A program made the translations under genes and the position numbers. DNA of 64,000 bases from assembly GCF_010499245.1 (NCBI RefSeq), contig NZ_JAAGOW010000003.1:186001-250000 (forward strand). Direction: 5' to 3'. Below the pieces are notes generated by a model that saw nothing but the letters and a program-made list of their open reading frames with translations, was not told where the DNA came from and made no database searches. Below are positions 43,454 through 51,940 of this stretch, one piece after another. Source of the stretch: Variovorax sp. WS11. Its GTDB lineage: Bacteria; Pseudomonadota; Gammaproteobacteria; Burkholderiales; Burkholderiaceae_C. Positions within the stretch are counted from its first letter, which is position 1, and each line of letters opens with the position of its first letter.

Positions 43454-43514
43454 GGGCCGCATGGCGGCCCTTCGAGGCGCGTGAGGCCTGAGCCTCACGT
43501 CGCACTACTTTTTT
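43454..43514. terminator. Bidirectional terminator region between two convergent reductase genes
   Basis: Two strong hairpins lie in the convergent gap: GGGCCGC-ATG-GCGGCCC (43454-43470), and an 8-bp perfect stem CGTGAGGC-CTGA-GCCTCACG (43480-43499). A T6 run at 43509-43514 follows the second after nine bases on the plus strand. Confidence 0.6.
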
Positions 43515-43518
43515 GGAA

Positions 43519-44166
43519 TCAAGCTGCCAGGGACGCGACGTCCTGGTTGGCAGCTTCGCCCGCCACCACGCCGATGTCGGCGCGTGCGGCACCGAGTGCG
43601 GCCGCCTTCGGCGCATCGCCCATGGCCAGGCCTTCGGCGCGCACGAAGCGCACATCGGTGATGCCCACAAAGCCCAGCACCACCTTGAGGTAGCTCTCCT
43701 GGTGCTCCATCGCCTGGCCGCCTTCGGTCGTCGAGTAGATGCCGCCGCGGGTGATGGCGACGATCACGGTCTTGCCGCCGGCGAGGCCCACGGGGCCCTT
43801 GTCGGTGTACTTGAAGGTGCGGCCGACCTGCGCGATGCGGTCGATCCAGGCCTTCAGCTGGCTGGGGATCGAGAAGTTGTAGAACGGGGCGCCGATCACG
43901 ACCACGTCGGCGGCCAGGAACTGGCTCACCAGCTTTTCCGAAACCGCGTTCTCGGCGCGCTGGCGCTCGGTGAACTCGGTGCCGGCCGGCGCGCGGAAGC
44001 CCAGCGAATGGCCATCGAGGTGGCTGGGTGCGGAAACGGCCAGGTCCAGGTAATCAACTTCCGTGCCGGGGTGGTTGCTGCGCCAGGCGGCGACCGCTTC
44101 AGCGCTCAGCTGACGCGAAACGGAGTTGTCACCCAGGACGCTGGAATCGATGTGCAGCAGCTTCAT
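43519..44166 (-). CDS. azoR: FMN-dependent NADH-azoreductase
   Basis: This 215-residue AzoR/NQO-type flavoprotein begins MKLLHIDSSVLGDNSVSR (FMN phosphate loop), and IGAPFYNFSIPSQLKAWIDRI (about 93-113) and ITRGGIYST are the typical FMN-contact segments. It reduces quinones and azo compounds by two electrons and protects against thiol and quinone stress. It is divergent from a LysR gene that probably controls it. The ATG at 44166 matches the family N-terminus. Confidence 0.95.
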   Translation of the reverse strand: MKLLHIDSSVLGDNSVSRQLSAEAVAAWRSNHPGTEVDYLDLAVSAPSHLDGHSLGFRAPAGTEFTERQRAENAVSEKLVSQFLAADVVVIGAPFYNFSIPSQLKAWIDRIAQVGRTFKYTDKGPVGLAGGKTVIVAITRGGIYSTTEGGQAMEHQESYLKVVLGFVGITDVRFVRAEGLAMGDAPKAAALGAARADIGVVAGEAANQDVASLAA

Positions 44167-44290
44167 GATCAATCGCTTTCTTTCGATGGGCGCCGGCGCG
44201 GGAATCGGTCGGCATGGGTGATAGTCTATTTTTGAGGCGAGTGATTGATAAGTCGGCAAATTTCACACAGTTCGTCCTGTTGATGGAACA
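44167..44290. promoter_or_regulatory. Divergent azoR/LysR promoter region
   Basis: This 124-bp region has AT-rich stretches TAGTCTATTTTTGAG (about 44222-44236) and GGCAAATTTCACACAG (about 44258-44273), candidates for the two promoters and LysR contacts. No exact palindrome was found by eye. Confidence 0.4.
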
Positions 44291-45214
44291 ATGCCGCCCA
44301 TGCAAGACCTCAACGACATGGTTTTCTTCGCCGAGGTGGCCGAGCGCGGCGGCTTTGCGGCAGCCGGCCGGGCGCTGGGCATCCCCAAGTCGCGGCTGTC
44401 GCGCCGCGTGGCCGAGCTGGAAGGGCGGCTGGGCGTGCAGCTGTTGCAGCGCAGCACCCGGCAGCTGTCGCTGACGCCGGCCGGCGAGCTCTACCTGCGC
44501 CACAGCGTCGCGATGCGCGACGCGGCCCAGGCCGCGGCCGAGGCCATCGCCCAGGTGCAGACCGAACCGCGCGGCGTGGTACGCATCAGCTGCCCGATCA
44601 CGCTGGCGCAGAGCGGCGTCGGCGTGCTGGTGTCGCAGTTCATGCTGCGCTACCCCGCGGTGCAGATCGAGATGCGCATCCTGAACCGGGCCGTCGACCC
44701 GATCGAAGAGGGCATCGACCTGGCGCTGCGCGTGCGGCCGGTCATCGAGGACAGCACGACGCTGGTGGCCAAGCAGCTCGCCACCTCCCGGGGCGTGCTG
44801 GTGGCCAGCCCGGACCAGCTCCGGCGCCAGGGCCCGGTGCGGACGGTGGATGAACTCGGGCGCCTGGACACGGTTTCGCAGTCGGCCGCGGATGGGCGTG
44901 CCAGCTGGTGCCTGGAAGGCCCAGGAGGTGCCAGGCACACGTTCCAGCACCAGCCGCGCTACTTGGCGGACGACCTGCTGACACTGAAATTCGCGGTGGT
45001 GGAGGGCGTCGGCGCCAGCATGCTGCCCGAGTACATGTGCAAGGACGACCTCGAGAAGGAGCGCCTGGTCCAGGTGCTGCCGGGCTGGGGCCCGCCGCCG
45101 GGCATCCTGCATGCGGTCTTTCCCTCGCGGCGGGCACTGGTGCCGGCGATTCGGAAACTGATCGATTTCCTTGCCGAGCACACCGGCGCGGGCGGTTTCA
45201 TGCTCACGGTGTGA
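44291..45214 (+). CDS. LysR-family regulator divergent from azoR
   Basis: This 307-residue LysR protein has a DNA-binding domain (GGFAAAGRALGIPKSRLSRRVAELEGRLG, about 20-49) and an effector domain (from about 95). It belongs to the CrgA/DsdC-like group that often regulates adjacent quinone reductases. The start may be ATG 44291 or ATG 44300; the latter gives MQDLNDMVFF. Binding of electrophiles or quinones as co-inducer is plausible, not shown. Confidence 0.92.
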   Translation: MPPMQDLNDMVFFAEVAERGGFAAAGRALGIPKSRLSRRVAELEGRLGVQLLQRSTRQLSLTPAGELYLRHSVAMRDAAQAAAEAIAQVQTEPRGVVRISCPITLAQSGVGVLVSQFMLRYPAVQIEMRILNRAVDPIEEGIDLALRVRPVIEDSTTLVAKQLATSRGVLVASPDQLRRQGPVRTVDELGRLDTVSQSAADGRASWCLEGPGGARHTFQHQPRYLADDLLTLKFAVVEGVGASMLPEYMCKDDLEKERLVQVLPGWGPPPGILHAVFPSRRALVPAIRKLIDFLAEHTGAGGFMLTV

Positions 45215-45231
45215 CGTCGGTCTGAGGCGTT

Positions 45232-45271
45232 CCTTATTCGCTATATGCCATATTCAAACAAGTAGATATTC
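45232..45271 (+). promoter_or_regulatory. Candidate sulfur-regulator region upstream of the sulfate transport operon
   Basis: Three TATTC boxes start at 45235, 45251 and 45267, exactly 16 bp apart, in an AT-rich island of the 126-bp gap before the operon. The island starts CCTTATTC, partly like the CCTTATNCCGAAT elements at 11073 and 22775. The 16-bp phasing suggests a multimeric LysR regulator such as CysB; this is inferred. Confidence 0.4.
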
Positions 45272-45340
45272 GTTTGGCTTTGAAGCAAGGCTTCGGAGAA
45301 TCGGCGCTCCCTTCATCAATTAAAAAAAAGTGAGCGACGC

Positions 45341-45919
45341 GTGAGCGCAGCGACCATCGTCATCGTCCCCGGCTGGCGCGACTCCGGACCGGGCCACTGG
45401 CAGAGCCTGTGGGCCGAGCGCATGCAGGGCGCCGTGCGCGTGGTGCAGGACGACTGGATCACGCCCAAGCGCGAAGCCTGGGTGACGGCGCTCGAGACGC
45501 TGGTGCTGCAAAGCCCCGGCCCGGTTGTGATCGTCGCCCACAGCCTCGGCTGCATCGCCACCGCGCACCTGTCCGAGGCCGCCGCGGCCCGCATCCGCGG
45601 CGCGCTGCTGGTGGCGCCGGCCGATCCGGAACGGCGCGCCGCGCTCGCGGACTTCGCGCCCGTGCCTTACGCGAAGCTGCCGTACCGCAGCATCGTGGTG
45701 GCCAGCAGCAACGACCCCTATTGCCCGGTGCGCCTGGCCGGCGCCTATGCCCGCGCCTGGGGCAGCGAATTCGTTCGCATGCAGAATGCCGGCCATATCA
45801 ACATCGATTCGGGGCACGGCGACTGGCCTTTGGGCTTGGCGCTGCTCCAGTCGCTGACGGACGACCCCCATGCGCCGACGGGCGTCCGTCCCCCCTTCGA
45901 ACCACTGGCAACCCTATGA
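45341..45919 (+). CDS. RBBP9/YdeN-family serine hydrolase
   Basis: This 192-residue alpha/beta hydrolase has IVIVPGWRDSGPGHWQSLW at the N-terminus, nucleophile Ser in VAHSLGCIA (about 70), Asp in ASSNDPYCP and His in NAGHINIDSGHGDWPLG, completing the triad. The family's substrates are unknown. The start is a GTG at 45341. Its TGA overlaps the ATG of the sulfate-binding protein gene (ATGA), so it is the first gene of the sulfate import operon and translation is coupled to it. Confidence 0.88.
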   Translation: MSAATIVIVPGWRDSGPGHWQSLWAERMQGAVRVVQDDWITPKREAWVTALETLVLQSPGPVVIVAHSLGCIATAHLSEAAAARIRGALLVAPADPERRAALADFAPVPYAKLPYRSIVVASSNDPYCPVRLAGAYARAWGSEFVRMQNAGHINIDSGHGDWPLGLALLQSLTDDPHAPTGVRPPFEPLATL

Positions 45920-46920
45920 CTTTCAAGACGACGAAGACGATCATTGCGGCCCTGGCGCTGGCGGCCGCCGCCGGCACCGCCTCGGCACAGACCCTGCTGA
46001 ACGTGTCCTACGACGTGGCGCGCGAGTTCTACAAGGACTACAACGCGGCCTTCGTGGCCCACTACAAGAAGACCGCGGGCAAGGACGTCAAGATCGACCA
46101 GTCGCATGCCGGCTCCAGCGCCCAGGCGCGCGCCGTGGCCGACGGCCTGGAGGCCGACGTGGTGACCATGAACACCACCACCGACATCGACTTCCTCGCC
46201 AACGCCGGCGTGGTCGCCAAGGACTGGGCCAAGCGCTTCCCGCAGAACGCGGCGCCCACCACCTCGACCATGCTGTTCCTCACGCGCAACGGCAACCCCA
46301 AGGGCATCAAGGACTGGGACGACCTCGTCAAGCCCGGCGTGCAGGTGGTGATCGTCAACCCCAAGACCGGCGGCAACGGGCGCTATGCCTACCTCGCGGC
46401 CTGGGGCTACGTGAAGAAGAAGGGCGGCAGCGACGCGCAGGCCGCCGAGTTCGTGGGCAAGCTGTTCAAGAACGTGCCGGTGCTGGCGCGCGGCGGCCGC
46501 GACGCCACCACCGCCTTCCTGCAGCGCAACATCGGCGACGTGCTGATCACCTTCGAATCGGAAGTGGTCTCCATCGACCGCGAGTTCGGCGCCGGCAAGG
46601 TCGATGCGGTCTATCCCTCGATCAGCATCCTGGCCGAGAACCCGGTGGCGGTGGTCGAGCGCACGGTGAACAAGAAGGGCACCGGCGACCTCGCCAAGGC
46701 CTACCTCGACTACCTGTACTCCGACGAGGCGCAAGAGATCGCGGCCAAGCATGCGCTCCGCCCGCGGTCAGAAGCCGTGCTCAAGAAGCACGCCGCGACC
46801 TTCAAGCCCTTGCAGCTCTTCACCGTGCAGGAACTGTTCGGCAGCCTCGGCGAAGCGCAGAAGGTGCACTTCAATGACGGTGGTCAGTTCGACAAGCTCT
46901 ACACGCCCGGCGCCAAGTAA
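45916..46920 (+). CDS. sbp: Sulfate/thiosulfate ABC transporter periplasmic binding protein (second paralogue)
   Basis: This 334-residue binding protein has a signal peptide (MTFKTTKTIIAALALAAAAG, cleavage at ASA|Q). The mature part starts TLLNVSYDVAREFYKDYN and includes SHAGSSAQARAVADGLEADVV, TGGNGRYAYLAAWGY and NVPVLARGGRDATTAF, the sulfate-binding pattern. It works with CysT, CysW and CysA encoded downstream. It differs clearly from the orphan paralogue at 22834, and only this copy sits with the permease genes. Confidence 0.95.
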   Translation: MTFKTTKTIIAALALAAAAGTASAQTLLNVSYDVAREFYKDYNAAFVAHYKKTAGKDVKIDQSHAGSSAQARAVADGLEADVVTMNTTTDIDFLANAGVVAKDWAKRFPQNAAPTTSTMLFLTRNGNPKGIKDWDDLVKPGVQVVIVNPKTGGNGRYAYLAAWGYVKKKGGSDAQAAEFVGKLFKNVPVLARGGRDATTAFLQRNIGDVLITFESEVVSIDREFGAGKVDAVYPSISILAENPVAVVERTVNKKGTGDLAKAYLDYLYSDEAQEIAAKHALRPRSEAVLKKHAATFKPLQLFTVQELFGSLGEAQKVHFNDGGQFDKLYTPGAK

Positions 46921-46923
46921 AAA

Positions 46924-47814
46924 ATGAGCGGTGCTCTTTCTTCGGCGCTGCCGGCACCGGCAGCGCCGTCCGCACGTCCGGGACGCCCAGGCGTCTCGCG
47001 CCGCGTGCTGCCCGGCTTTCATCTCACGCTGGGCTTTTCGCTCTTCTATCTCTGCCTGATCGTGCTGATCCCGCTGTCGGCGCTGGTCTTCAAGACCTCG
47101 GCGCTCAGCTGGGAGCAGTTCTGGACCGCGGTGACCGCGCCGCGCGTGATGGCTTCGTATCGCCTGACCTTCGGCGCCTCGCTGATCGCGGCGCTGGTCA
47201 ACCTGGTCTTCGGGCTGCTCGTGGCCTGGGTGCTGGTGCGCTACAAGTTCCCGGGCAAGCGCATCGTCGACGCGCTGGTCGACCTGCCATTCGCGCTGCC
47301 CACCGCCGTGGCCGGCATCTCGCTCACGGCGCTGCTCGCGGGCAACGGCTGGATCGGCCAGTACCTCGAGCCCATGGGCATCAAGCTGGCCTTCACGCCG
47401 GCCGGCATTGTGATCGCGCTGATCTTCATCGGCCTGCCCTTCGTGGTGCGCACCGTGCAGCCCGTGCTCGAGGACACCGAGAAGGAACTGGAAGAGGCCG
47501 CCACCAGCCTCGGCGCGACCCGGCTGCAGACCTTCACCAAGGTGATCCTGCCCGCCATCACGCCGGCGCTGCTGACCGGCTTCGCGATGGCCTTCGCCCG
47601 CGCGATCGGCGAGTACGGCTCGGTGATTTTCATCGCCGGCAACATGCCGATGATTTCGGAGATCACGCCGCTGATCATCATCGGCAAGCTGGAGCAGTAT
47701 GACTTTGCGGGCGCCACCGCGGTCGCGCTGGTGATGCTGGTGATCTCCTTCGCGCTGCTGCTGGTCATCAACGCGCTGCAGGCCTGGCAGCGGCGGCGTG
47801 GAGCCTCCGCATGA
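46924..47814 (+). CDS. cysT: Sulfate ABC transporter permease CysT
   Basis: This 296-residue permease has about six to seven helices. The BPD loop reads ELEEAATSLGATRLQTFTKVILP (about 189-211). GEYGSVIFIAGNMP is typical of CysT (CysU). It forms the sulfate channel with CysW. It starts 3 bp after sbp and overlaps cysW by 4 bp. Confidence 0.96.
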   Translation: MSGALSSALPAPAAPSARPGRPGVSRRVLPGFHLTLGFSLFYLCLIVLIPLSALVFKTSALSWEQFWTAVTAPRVMASYRLTFGASLIAALVNLVFGLLVAWVLVRYKFPGKRIVDALVDLPFALPTAVAGISLTALLAGNGWIGQYLEPMGIKLAFTPAGIVIALIFIGLPFVVRTVQPVLEDTEKELEEAATSLGATRLQTFTKVILPAITPALLTGFAMAFARAIGEYGSVIFIAGNMPMISEITPLIIIGKLEQYDFAGATAVALVMLVISFALLLVINALQAWQRRRGASA

Positions 47815-48710
47815 GCAATTCGCGCACCGTTCGCCGCGCCAAGGCCGGCACCACCGAGGCGGCCTGGGTGCGCTTCACGCTGATCGGCGTGGCGCTGGCC
47901 TTCATGTTCCTGTTCCTCGTGCTGCCGCTCGCCGCCGTGGCGACCGAGGCCTTGCGCAAGGGCGTCGGCGCCTACCTCGAGGCGCTGAAGGAGCCCGATG
48001 CCTGGAGCGCGATCCGCCTGACGCTGATCACCGCCGCCATCACGGTGCCGATGAACCTGGTCTTCGGCGTCGCCGCCGCCTGGGCCATCGCCAAGTTCGA
48101 GTTCCGCGGCAAGGCGCTGCTGACCACGCTGGTCGATCTTCCCTTTGCCGTGTCGCCGGTGGTGGCGGGCCTGATCTACGTGCTCGTCTTCGGCGCGCAG
48201 GGCTGGTTCGGCCCCTGGCTGGCGGCGCACGACATCAAGATCATCTTCGCCGTGCCGGGCATCGTGCTGGCCACGGTCTTCGTGACCTTCCCCTTCATCG
48301 CGCGCGAGCTGATCCCGCTGATGCAGGCGCAGGGTACCGAGGAAGAGCAGGCCGCCATCGTGCTCGGCGCGACCGGCTGGCAGACCTTCCGCCGCGTGAC
48401 CCTGCCCAACATCAAGTGGGGCCTGCTGTACGGCGTGATCCTCTGCAACGCGCGCGCCATGGGCGAGTTCGGCGCGGTGTCGGTGGTCTCGGGCCACATC
48501 CGCGGCCAGACCAACACGATGCCGCTGCACGTGGAAGTGCTCTACAACGAATACCAGTCGGTGGCCGCCTTCGCGGTGGCCTCGCTGCTGGCCATCCTGG
48601 CGCTGGTCACGCTGGTCATCAAGTCGGTCATCGAATGGCGCCACGAGCGCGAGATGAAGGCCCTGGCCGAGCTGCCGCCCGAGCGGCCGCTGTCGGCAGC
48701 GCAAGCCTGA
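47811..48710 (+). CDS. cysW: Sulfate ABC transporter permease CysW
   Basis: This 299-residue permease partners CysT. It carries the ATPase-contact loop EEEQAAIVLGATGWQTFRRVTLP and the CysW-type GEFGAVSVVSGHIRGQTNTMPLHVE (about 220-245). Its ATG overlaps the cysT stop as ATGA. Confidence 0.96.
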   Translation: MSNSRTVRRAKAGTTEAAWVRFTLIGVALAFMFLFLVLPLAAVATEALRKGVGAYLEALKEPDAWSAIRLTLITAAITVPMNLVFGVAAAWAIAKFEFRGKALLTTLVDLPFAVSPVVAGLIYVLVFGAQGWFGPWLAAHDIKIIFAVPGIVLATVFVTFPFIARELIPLMQAQGTEEEQAAIVLGATGWQTFRRVTLPNIKWGLLYGVILCNARAMGEFGAVSVVSGHIRGQTNTMPLHVEVLYNEYQSVAAFAVASLLAILALVTLVIKSVIEWRHEREMKALAELPPERPLSAAQA

Positions 48711-48721
48711 GGAGAACAGAC

Positions 48722-49807
48722 ATGAGCATTGAAATCCGCAACGTCAGCAAGCAGTTCGGCGACTTCCACGCGCTGCGCGACGTCAGCCTCGACGTCGATT
48801 CGGGCGAGCTGGTCGCGTTGCTGGGCCCCTCGGGCTGCGGCAAGACCACCTTGCTGCGCATCATCGCCGGCCTGGAGACGGCCGACGCCGGCAGCATCCT
48901 CTTCGCCGGCGAAGACACCACCGACGTGCATGTGCGCGAGCGCCAAGTCGGCTTCGTGTTCCAGCACTACGCGCTGTTCCGCCATATGACGGTGTTCGAG
49001 AACGTGGCCTTCGGCTTGCGCGTCAAGCCGCGCAGCCTGCGCCCGGGCGAGGCGCAGATCAAGGGCAAGGTGCACGAGCTGCTCAAGCTCGTGCAGCTCG
49101 ACTGGCTGGCCGACCGCTACCCGGCCCAGCTCTCGGGCGGCCAGCGCCAGCGCATCGCGCTGGCCCGCGCGCTCGCGGTCGAGCCCAAGGTGCTGCTGCT
49201 CGACGAACCCTTCGGCGCCCTCGACGCCAAGGTCCGCAAGGAGCTGCGCCGCTGGCTGCGCCGGCTGCACGACGAGCTGCACGTCACCAGCATCTTCGTC
49301 ACCCACGACCAGGAGGAGGCGCTGGAGGTCGCCGACCGCGTGGTGCTGATGAACGGTGGCCGCATCGAGCAGGTCGGCTCGCCGCAGGACGTGTGGGACC
49401 ACCCGGCCAGCCCCTTCGTCTACGGCTTCCTCGGCGACGTGAACCTGTTTCACGGCCGCGCGCACGAGGGCGAGGTGCACCTGGAGGGCGTTCGCATCGA
49501 TTCGCCCGAGCACCGCGACTTGCGCAACGGCAAGGCCCTGGCCTATGTGCGGCCGCACGACCTCGACGTCGAGCGCTATGTGCCCGGCGCCAGCGGCATC
49601 GTCGCGACCTTGAGCCGGGCTATCGTGGTCGGACCGATCGCGCGCCTGGAACTCGAACCGGTCGAATCGAATCCAGACAATCCTGGTTCCGGAACCATCA
49701 TCGAGGCGCAACTCCCTGCGCAACAGTTCCGGGACCTGGGCTTGCGCGAAGGCGAGACGGTGGTTGCCACGCCGCGCCGGGCCCGCGTCTTCGTAGAGGG
49801 GCATTGA
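48722..49807 (+). CDS. cysA: Sulfate ABC transporter ATP-binding protein CysA
   Basis: This 361-residue ABC ATPase drives sulfate/thiosulfate import. Walker A is GPSGCGKTT (about 35-43), Q-loop FVFQHYALFRHMTVFENV, signature LSGGQRQRIALARAL, Walker B VLLLDEPFGALD and H-loop VTHDQEEALEVADR. The C-terminal regulatory region (about 240-361) with YVRPHDLDVERY is the CysA type. It begins 11 bp after cysW, after a GAGGAG ribosome site. Confidence 0.96.
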   Translation: MSIEIRNVSKQFGDFHALRDVSLDVDSGELVALLGPSGCGKTTLLRIIAGLETADAGSILFAGEDTTDVHVRERQVGFVFQHYALFRHMTVFENVAFGLRVKPRSLRPGEAQIKGKVHELLKLVQLDWLADRYPAQLSGGQRQRIALARALAVEPKVLLLDEPFGALDAKVRKELRRWLRRLHDELHVTSIFVTHDQEEALEVADRVVLMNGGRIEQVGSPQDVWDHPASPFVYGFLGDVNLFHGRAHEGEVHLEGVRIDSPEHRDLRNGKALAYVRPHDLDVERYVPGASGIVATLSRAIVVGPIARLELEPVESNPDNPGSGTIIEAQLPAQQFRDLGLREGETVVATPRRARVFVEGH

Positions 49808-49808
49808 T

Positions 49809-50345
49809 TTGTTGGACTGGTATTTCGAAGCGCCGCGCCGCGCGCTCGCGCTGATCTGCGCCGCCTGCGTGGCCATGCTGGCCTTTGGGCTTTATCTGCA
49901 GCATGTGGTGGGGCTCGAGCCGTGCCCGATGTGCATCGTGCAGCGCTATGCGCTGGTGCTGGTGGCGGTGTTCACCGGCCTGGCGGCGCTGAGCAAGGGC
50001 CGCGGCCTGCAGCTCACGGGCGCGACGCTTGCGCTGGTGATGGCGGTGGGCGGTGCCTATACGGCCGCGCGCCAGAGCTGGCTGCAGTGGTATCCGCCCG
50101 AGGTCGTGTCCTGCGGGCGCGACCTCTACGGGATGATCGAGACCTTTCCGCTGAAGCGGGCGCTGCCGATGATCTTCCGCGGCGGCGGGGACTGCACGCA
50201 GATCGACTGGACCTTTCTGGGGCTGTCGATCGCGAACTGGTCCTTCATTTCGTTCGTGGTCTTCGGCCTGCTGTTGCTGGGCCTGTTGTTCTGGCGCGGC
50301 GGCGGCGGCCGCGCTCAGACGGGCAGCGTGTCGAAGGCCGCGTAA
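49809..50345 (+). CDS. dsbB: Disulfide bond formation protein DsbB
   Basis: This 178-residue inner-membrane protein re-oxidises DsbA and passes electrons to ubiquinone. It has four helices, and the redox cysteines are present: EPCPMCIVQR (about 38-41) and a second pair in VVSCGRD and GGGDCTQIDW. The start is taken as TTG 49809 after AGAGGGG; a second TTG follows at 49812. It begins one base after cysA and overlaps the convergent ParA-like gene by 31 bp at its 3' end. Confidence 0.93.
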   Translation: MLDWYFEAPRRALALICAACVAMLAFGLYLQHVVGLEPCPMCIVQRYALVLVAVFTGLAALSKGRGLQLTGATLALVMAVGGAYTAARQSWLQWYPPEVVSCGRDLYGMIETFPLKRALPMIFRGGGDCTQIDWTFLGLSIANWSFISFVVFGLLLLGLLFWRGGGGRAQTGSVSKAA

Positions 50346-51007
50346 GAAGTCGCGAGCCAGCTCTTCACGCGCTGGCGCTCCAGCAGCCCGAGCGCGTTGG
50401 GGCCTTCGCGGTCGTTGACCGACTTCCAGAAGCTGGTGTTGCGCGCATCGATCTTGCGCATGGTGGCGTCGTGCAGGCGGGGCAGGGCGATCACGCGTGC
50501 CCCATGCGCGGTCGCCTTGCTGAGCGACTGCGAGCCGAGCAGCAGGCCGAAGTCGTTGCCGCGGCCGTAGTTCTGCACCACGATGTAGTTGGGCCGGTTG
50601 CCGAAGGTGTCGACCAGCGTGCCGAGCAGGTCGCTCGAGTCCTTGCCGTCGTCCAGCACATGCCAGAAGTTGACCGTCACGCCGAGCTCGGCGAAGACGT
50701 CGAAGAGGTCCGAATCCTTGATCCAGCGCGCGAGCGGCGCCAGCGTCTGCGCTGCGAGGTCGACGATCACGCTCTGCTGCGGACGCGTCTCGAAGCCGTT
50801 GACCACCGTGTCCAGGCCCTCATAGCTGTCGACCACCACCGGCGAGGCGAAGCCCTCGTAGAAGCGGGTGAAGGAGCTGTGCGATCGATCGGTGTCGAAG
50901 CCCACGAAGGGCTTGCTGTGATCGATGAAGTACTGTGCCAGGACCCGGGCGGTGACGGACTTGCCGACACCGCCTTTTTCGCCGCCGATGAAGTTGAGGG
51001 AGCTCAT
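50315..51007 (-). CDS. ParA/MinD-like P-loop ATPase of unknown role
   Basis: This 230-residue ParA-superfamily ATPase begins with a deviant Walker A, GGEKGGVGKSVTARVLAQYF (about 8-27), which keeps the signature Lys. GFDTDRSHSSF and VIVDLAAQ (Walker B region) follow. Features such as NFWHVLDDGKDSSDLLG do not match chromosomal ParA, MinD or BcsQ clearly. No parB or minE lies nearby. Its 3' end runs 31 bp into dsbB on the opposite strand. Confidence 0.8.
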   Translation of the reverse strand: MSSLNFIGGEKGGVGKSVTARVLAQYFIDHSKPFVGFDTDRSHSSFTRFYEGFASPVVVDSYEGLDTVVNGFETRPQQSVIVDLAAQTLAPLARWIKDSDLFDVFAELGVTVNFWHVLDDGKDSSDLLGTLVDTFGNRPNYIVVQNYGRGNDFGLLLGSQSLSKATAHGARVIALPRLHDATMRKIDARNTSFWKSVNDREGPNALGLLERQRVKSWLATSYAAFDTLPV

Positions 51008-51076
51008 GAGGTTGCTGGGGATGGATGGGGTGGAGAAGCGTGGGGCATTCTAGGGGCCAGGATGCCGAGGATCGAC

Positions 51077-51832
51077 CTACCTGTTCACCATCGCAAAAAA
51101 CGGCCCGAAGTTCCCCAGCAGCCAGTTCTGACTGAAGTCCAACGCCGCTCTCCGGTACTTCTCGTCAGCCTGCGCAGCCAGCAGGTCCAGCCGCGCCACC
51201 ACCTTCGACAGCTCGCGATCGACCACCAAGTTGCGCCCGCGCTCGCTGATCTCGGTGGCCAGCAGCAGCGGCTGGCCATCCGGCCCGGTCTTCGAGCCGA
51301 TCAGCCACAGCGAGATCTCGACGTTGCGCGCCGCGCGGTAGCTGTTCTCCGCGTTCACGCCGTCGAGCATGGTCTGCTCCCAGGTGCCGCCGTTGGCCTG
51401 CTTGAGCATGGAAGCCCAGCCGACCACCAGCGCCGCCACGCGATCGCCCTCGTAGGGCCTGGGCTGGGTCTCGAAGGCGAGGCGGATGGCGTCGATGCCG
51501 GTGGCGCCGCGCAGCTGGGCCAGCGGGGTGTCGTTCGAGATGGCGTCCCAGGTGCGCTGGGTCGCGTCCTCCGCGCTCGACGCCCACTTGCGCCATTCCC
51601 GCGGATTGCGCCGGTACAGCGAGAGCTGCACGCGCCGTATCGATTGCAGGTTGTCGCGCAGCGCCAGGTTGGCGATGCGGTTGGCGCCGGATTGCAGCCA
51701 CTCGTTGCTGCCATAAGGCTCCGCGCGCTCGGTGCTGGCGCAGCCCGACAGGCCGAGGAGCGTTGCGGCCAGGCCGCCCATGAGCACGGCGCGGCGGCGC
51801 GCGAGAGGGGAAGAACGGAGGGATTCGCGCAT
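51077..51832 (-). CDS. Conserved lipoprotein of unknown function
   Basis: This 251-residue protein has an N-terminal Arg-rich signal (SPLARRRAVLMGGLAATLLG) and lipobox LSGC, so it is a probable outer-membrane or periplasmic lipoprotein. The mature part is mostly helical with repeated Arg/Trp positions (YRRNPREWRKWASS, TGIDAIRLAFETQPRPYEGDRVAALVVGWASML). I recognise no enzyme motif. The start is ATG 51832; an in-frame GTG 51841 is 3 codons longer. It is divergent from smc. Confidence 0.8.
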   Translation of the reverse strand: MRESLRSSPLARRRAVLMGGLAATLLGLSGCASTERAEPYGSNEWLQSGANRIANLALRDNLQSIRRVQLSLYRRNPREWRKWASSAEDATQRTWDAISNDTPLAQLRGATGIDAIRLAFETQPRPYEGDRVAALVVGWASMLKQANGGTWEQTMLDGVNAENSYRAARNVEISLWLIGSKTGPDGQPLLLATEISERGRNLVVDRELSKVVARLDLLAAQADEKYRRAALDFSQNWLLGNFGPFFAMVNR

Positions 51833-51940
51833 GGCCCGCACGTTATCATCGCCGCCTCGGGCAGCAGCCGGTCCCGGAGGGTGAGGCCGGCGAATATTCC
51901 CTTACAAATCAATACCTTGGCAACCTAAGCCAAACCAGCC

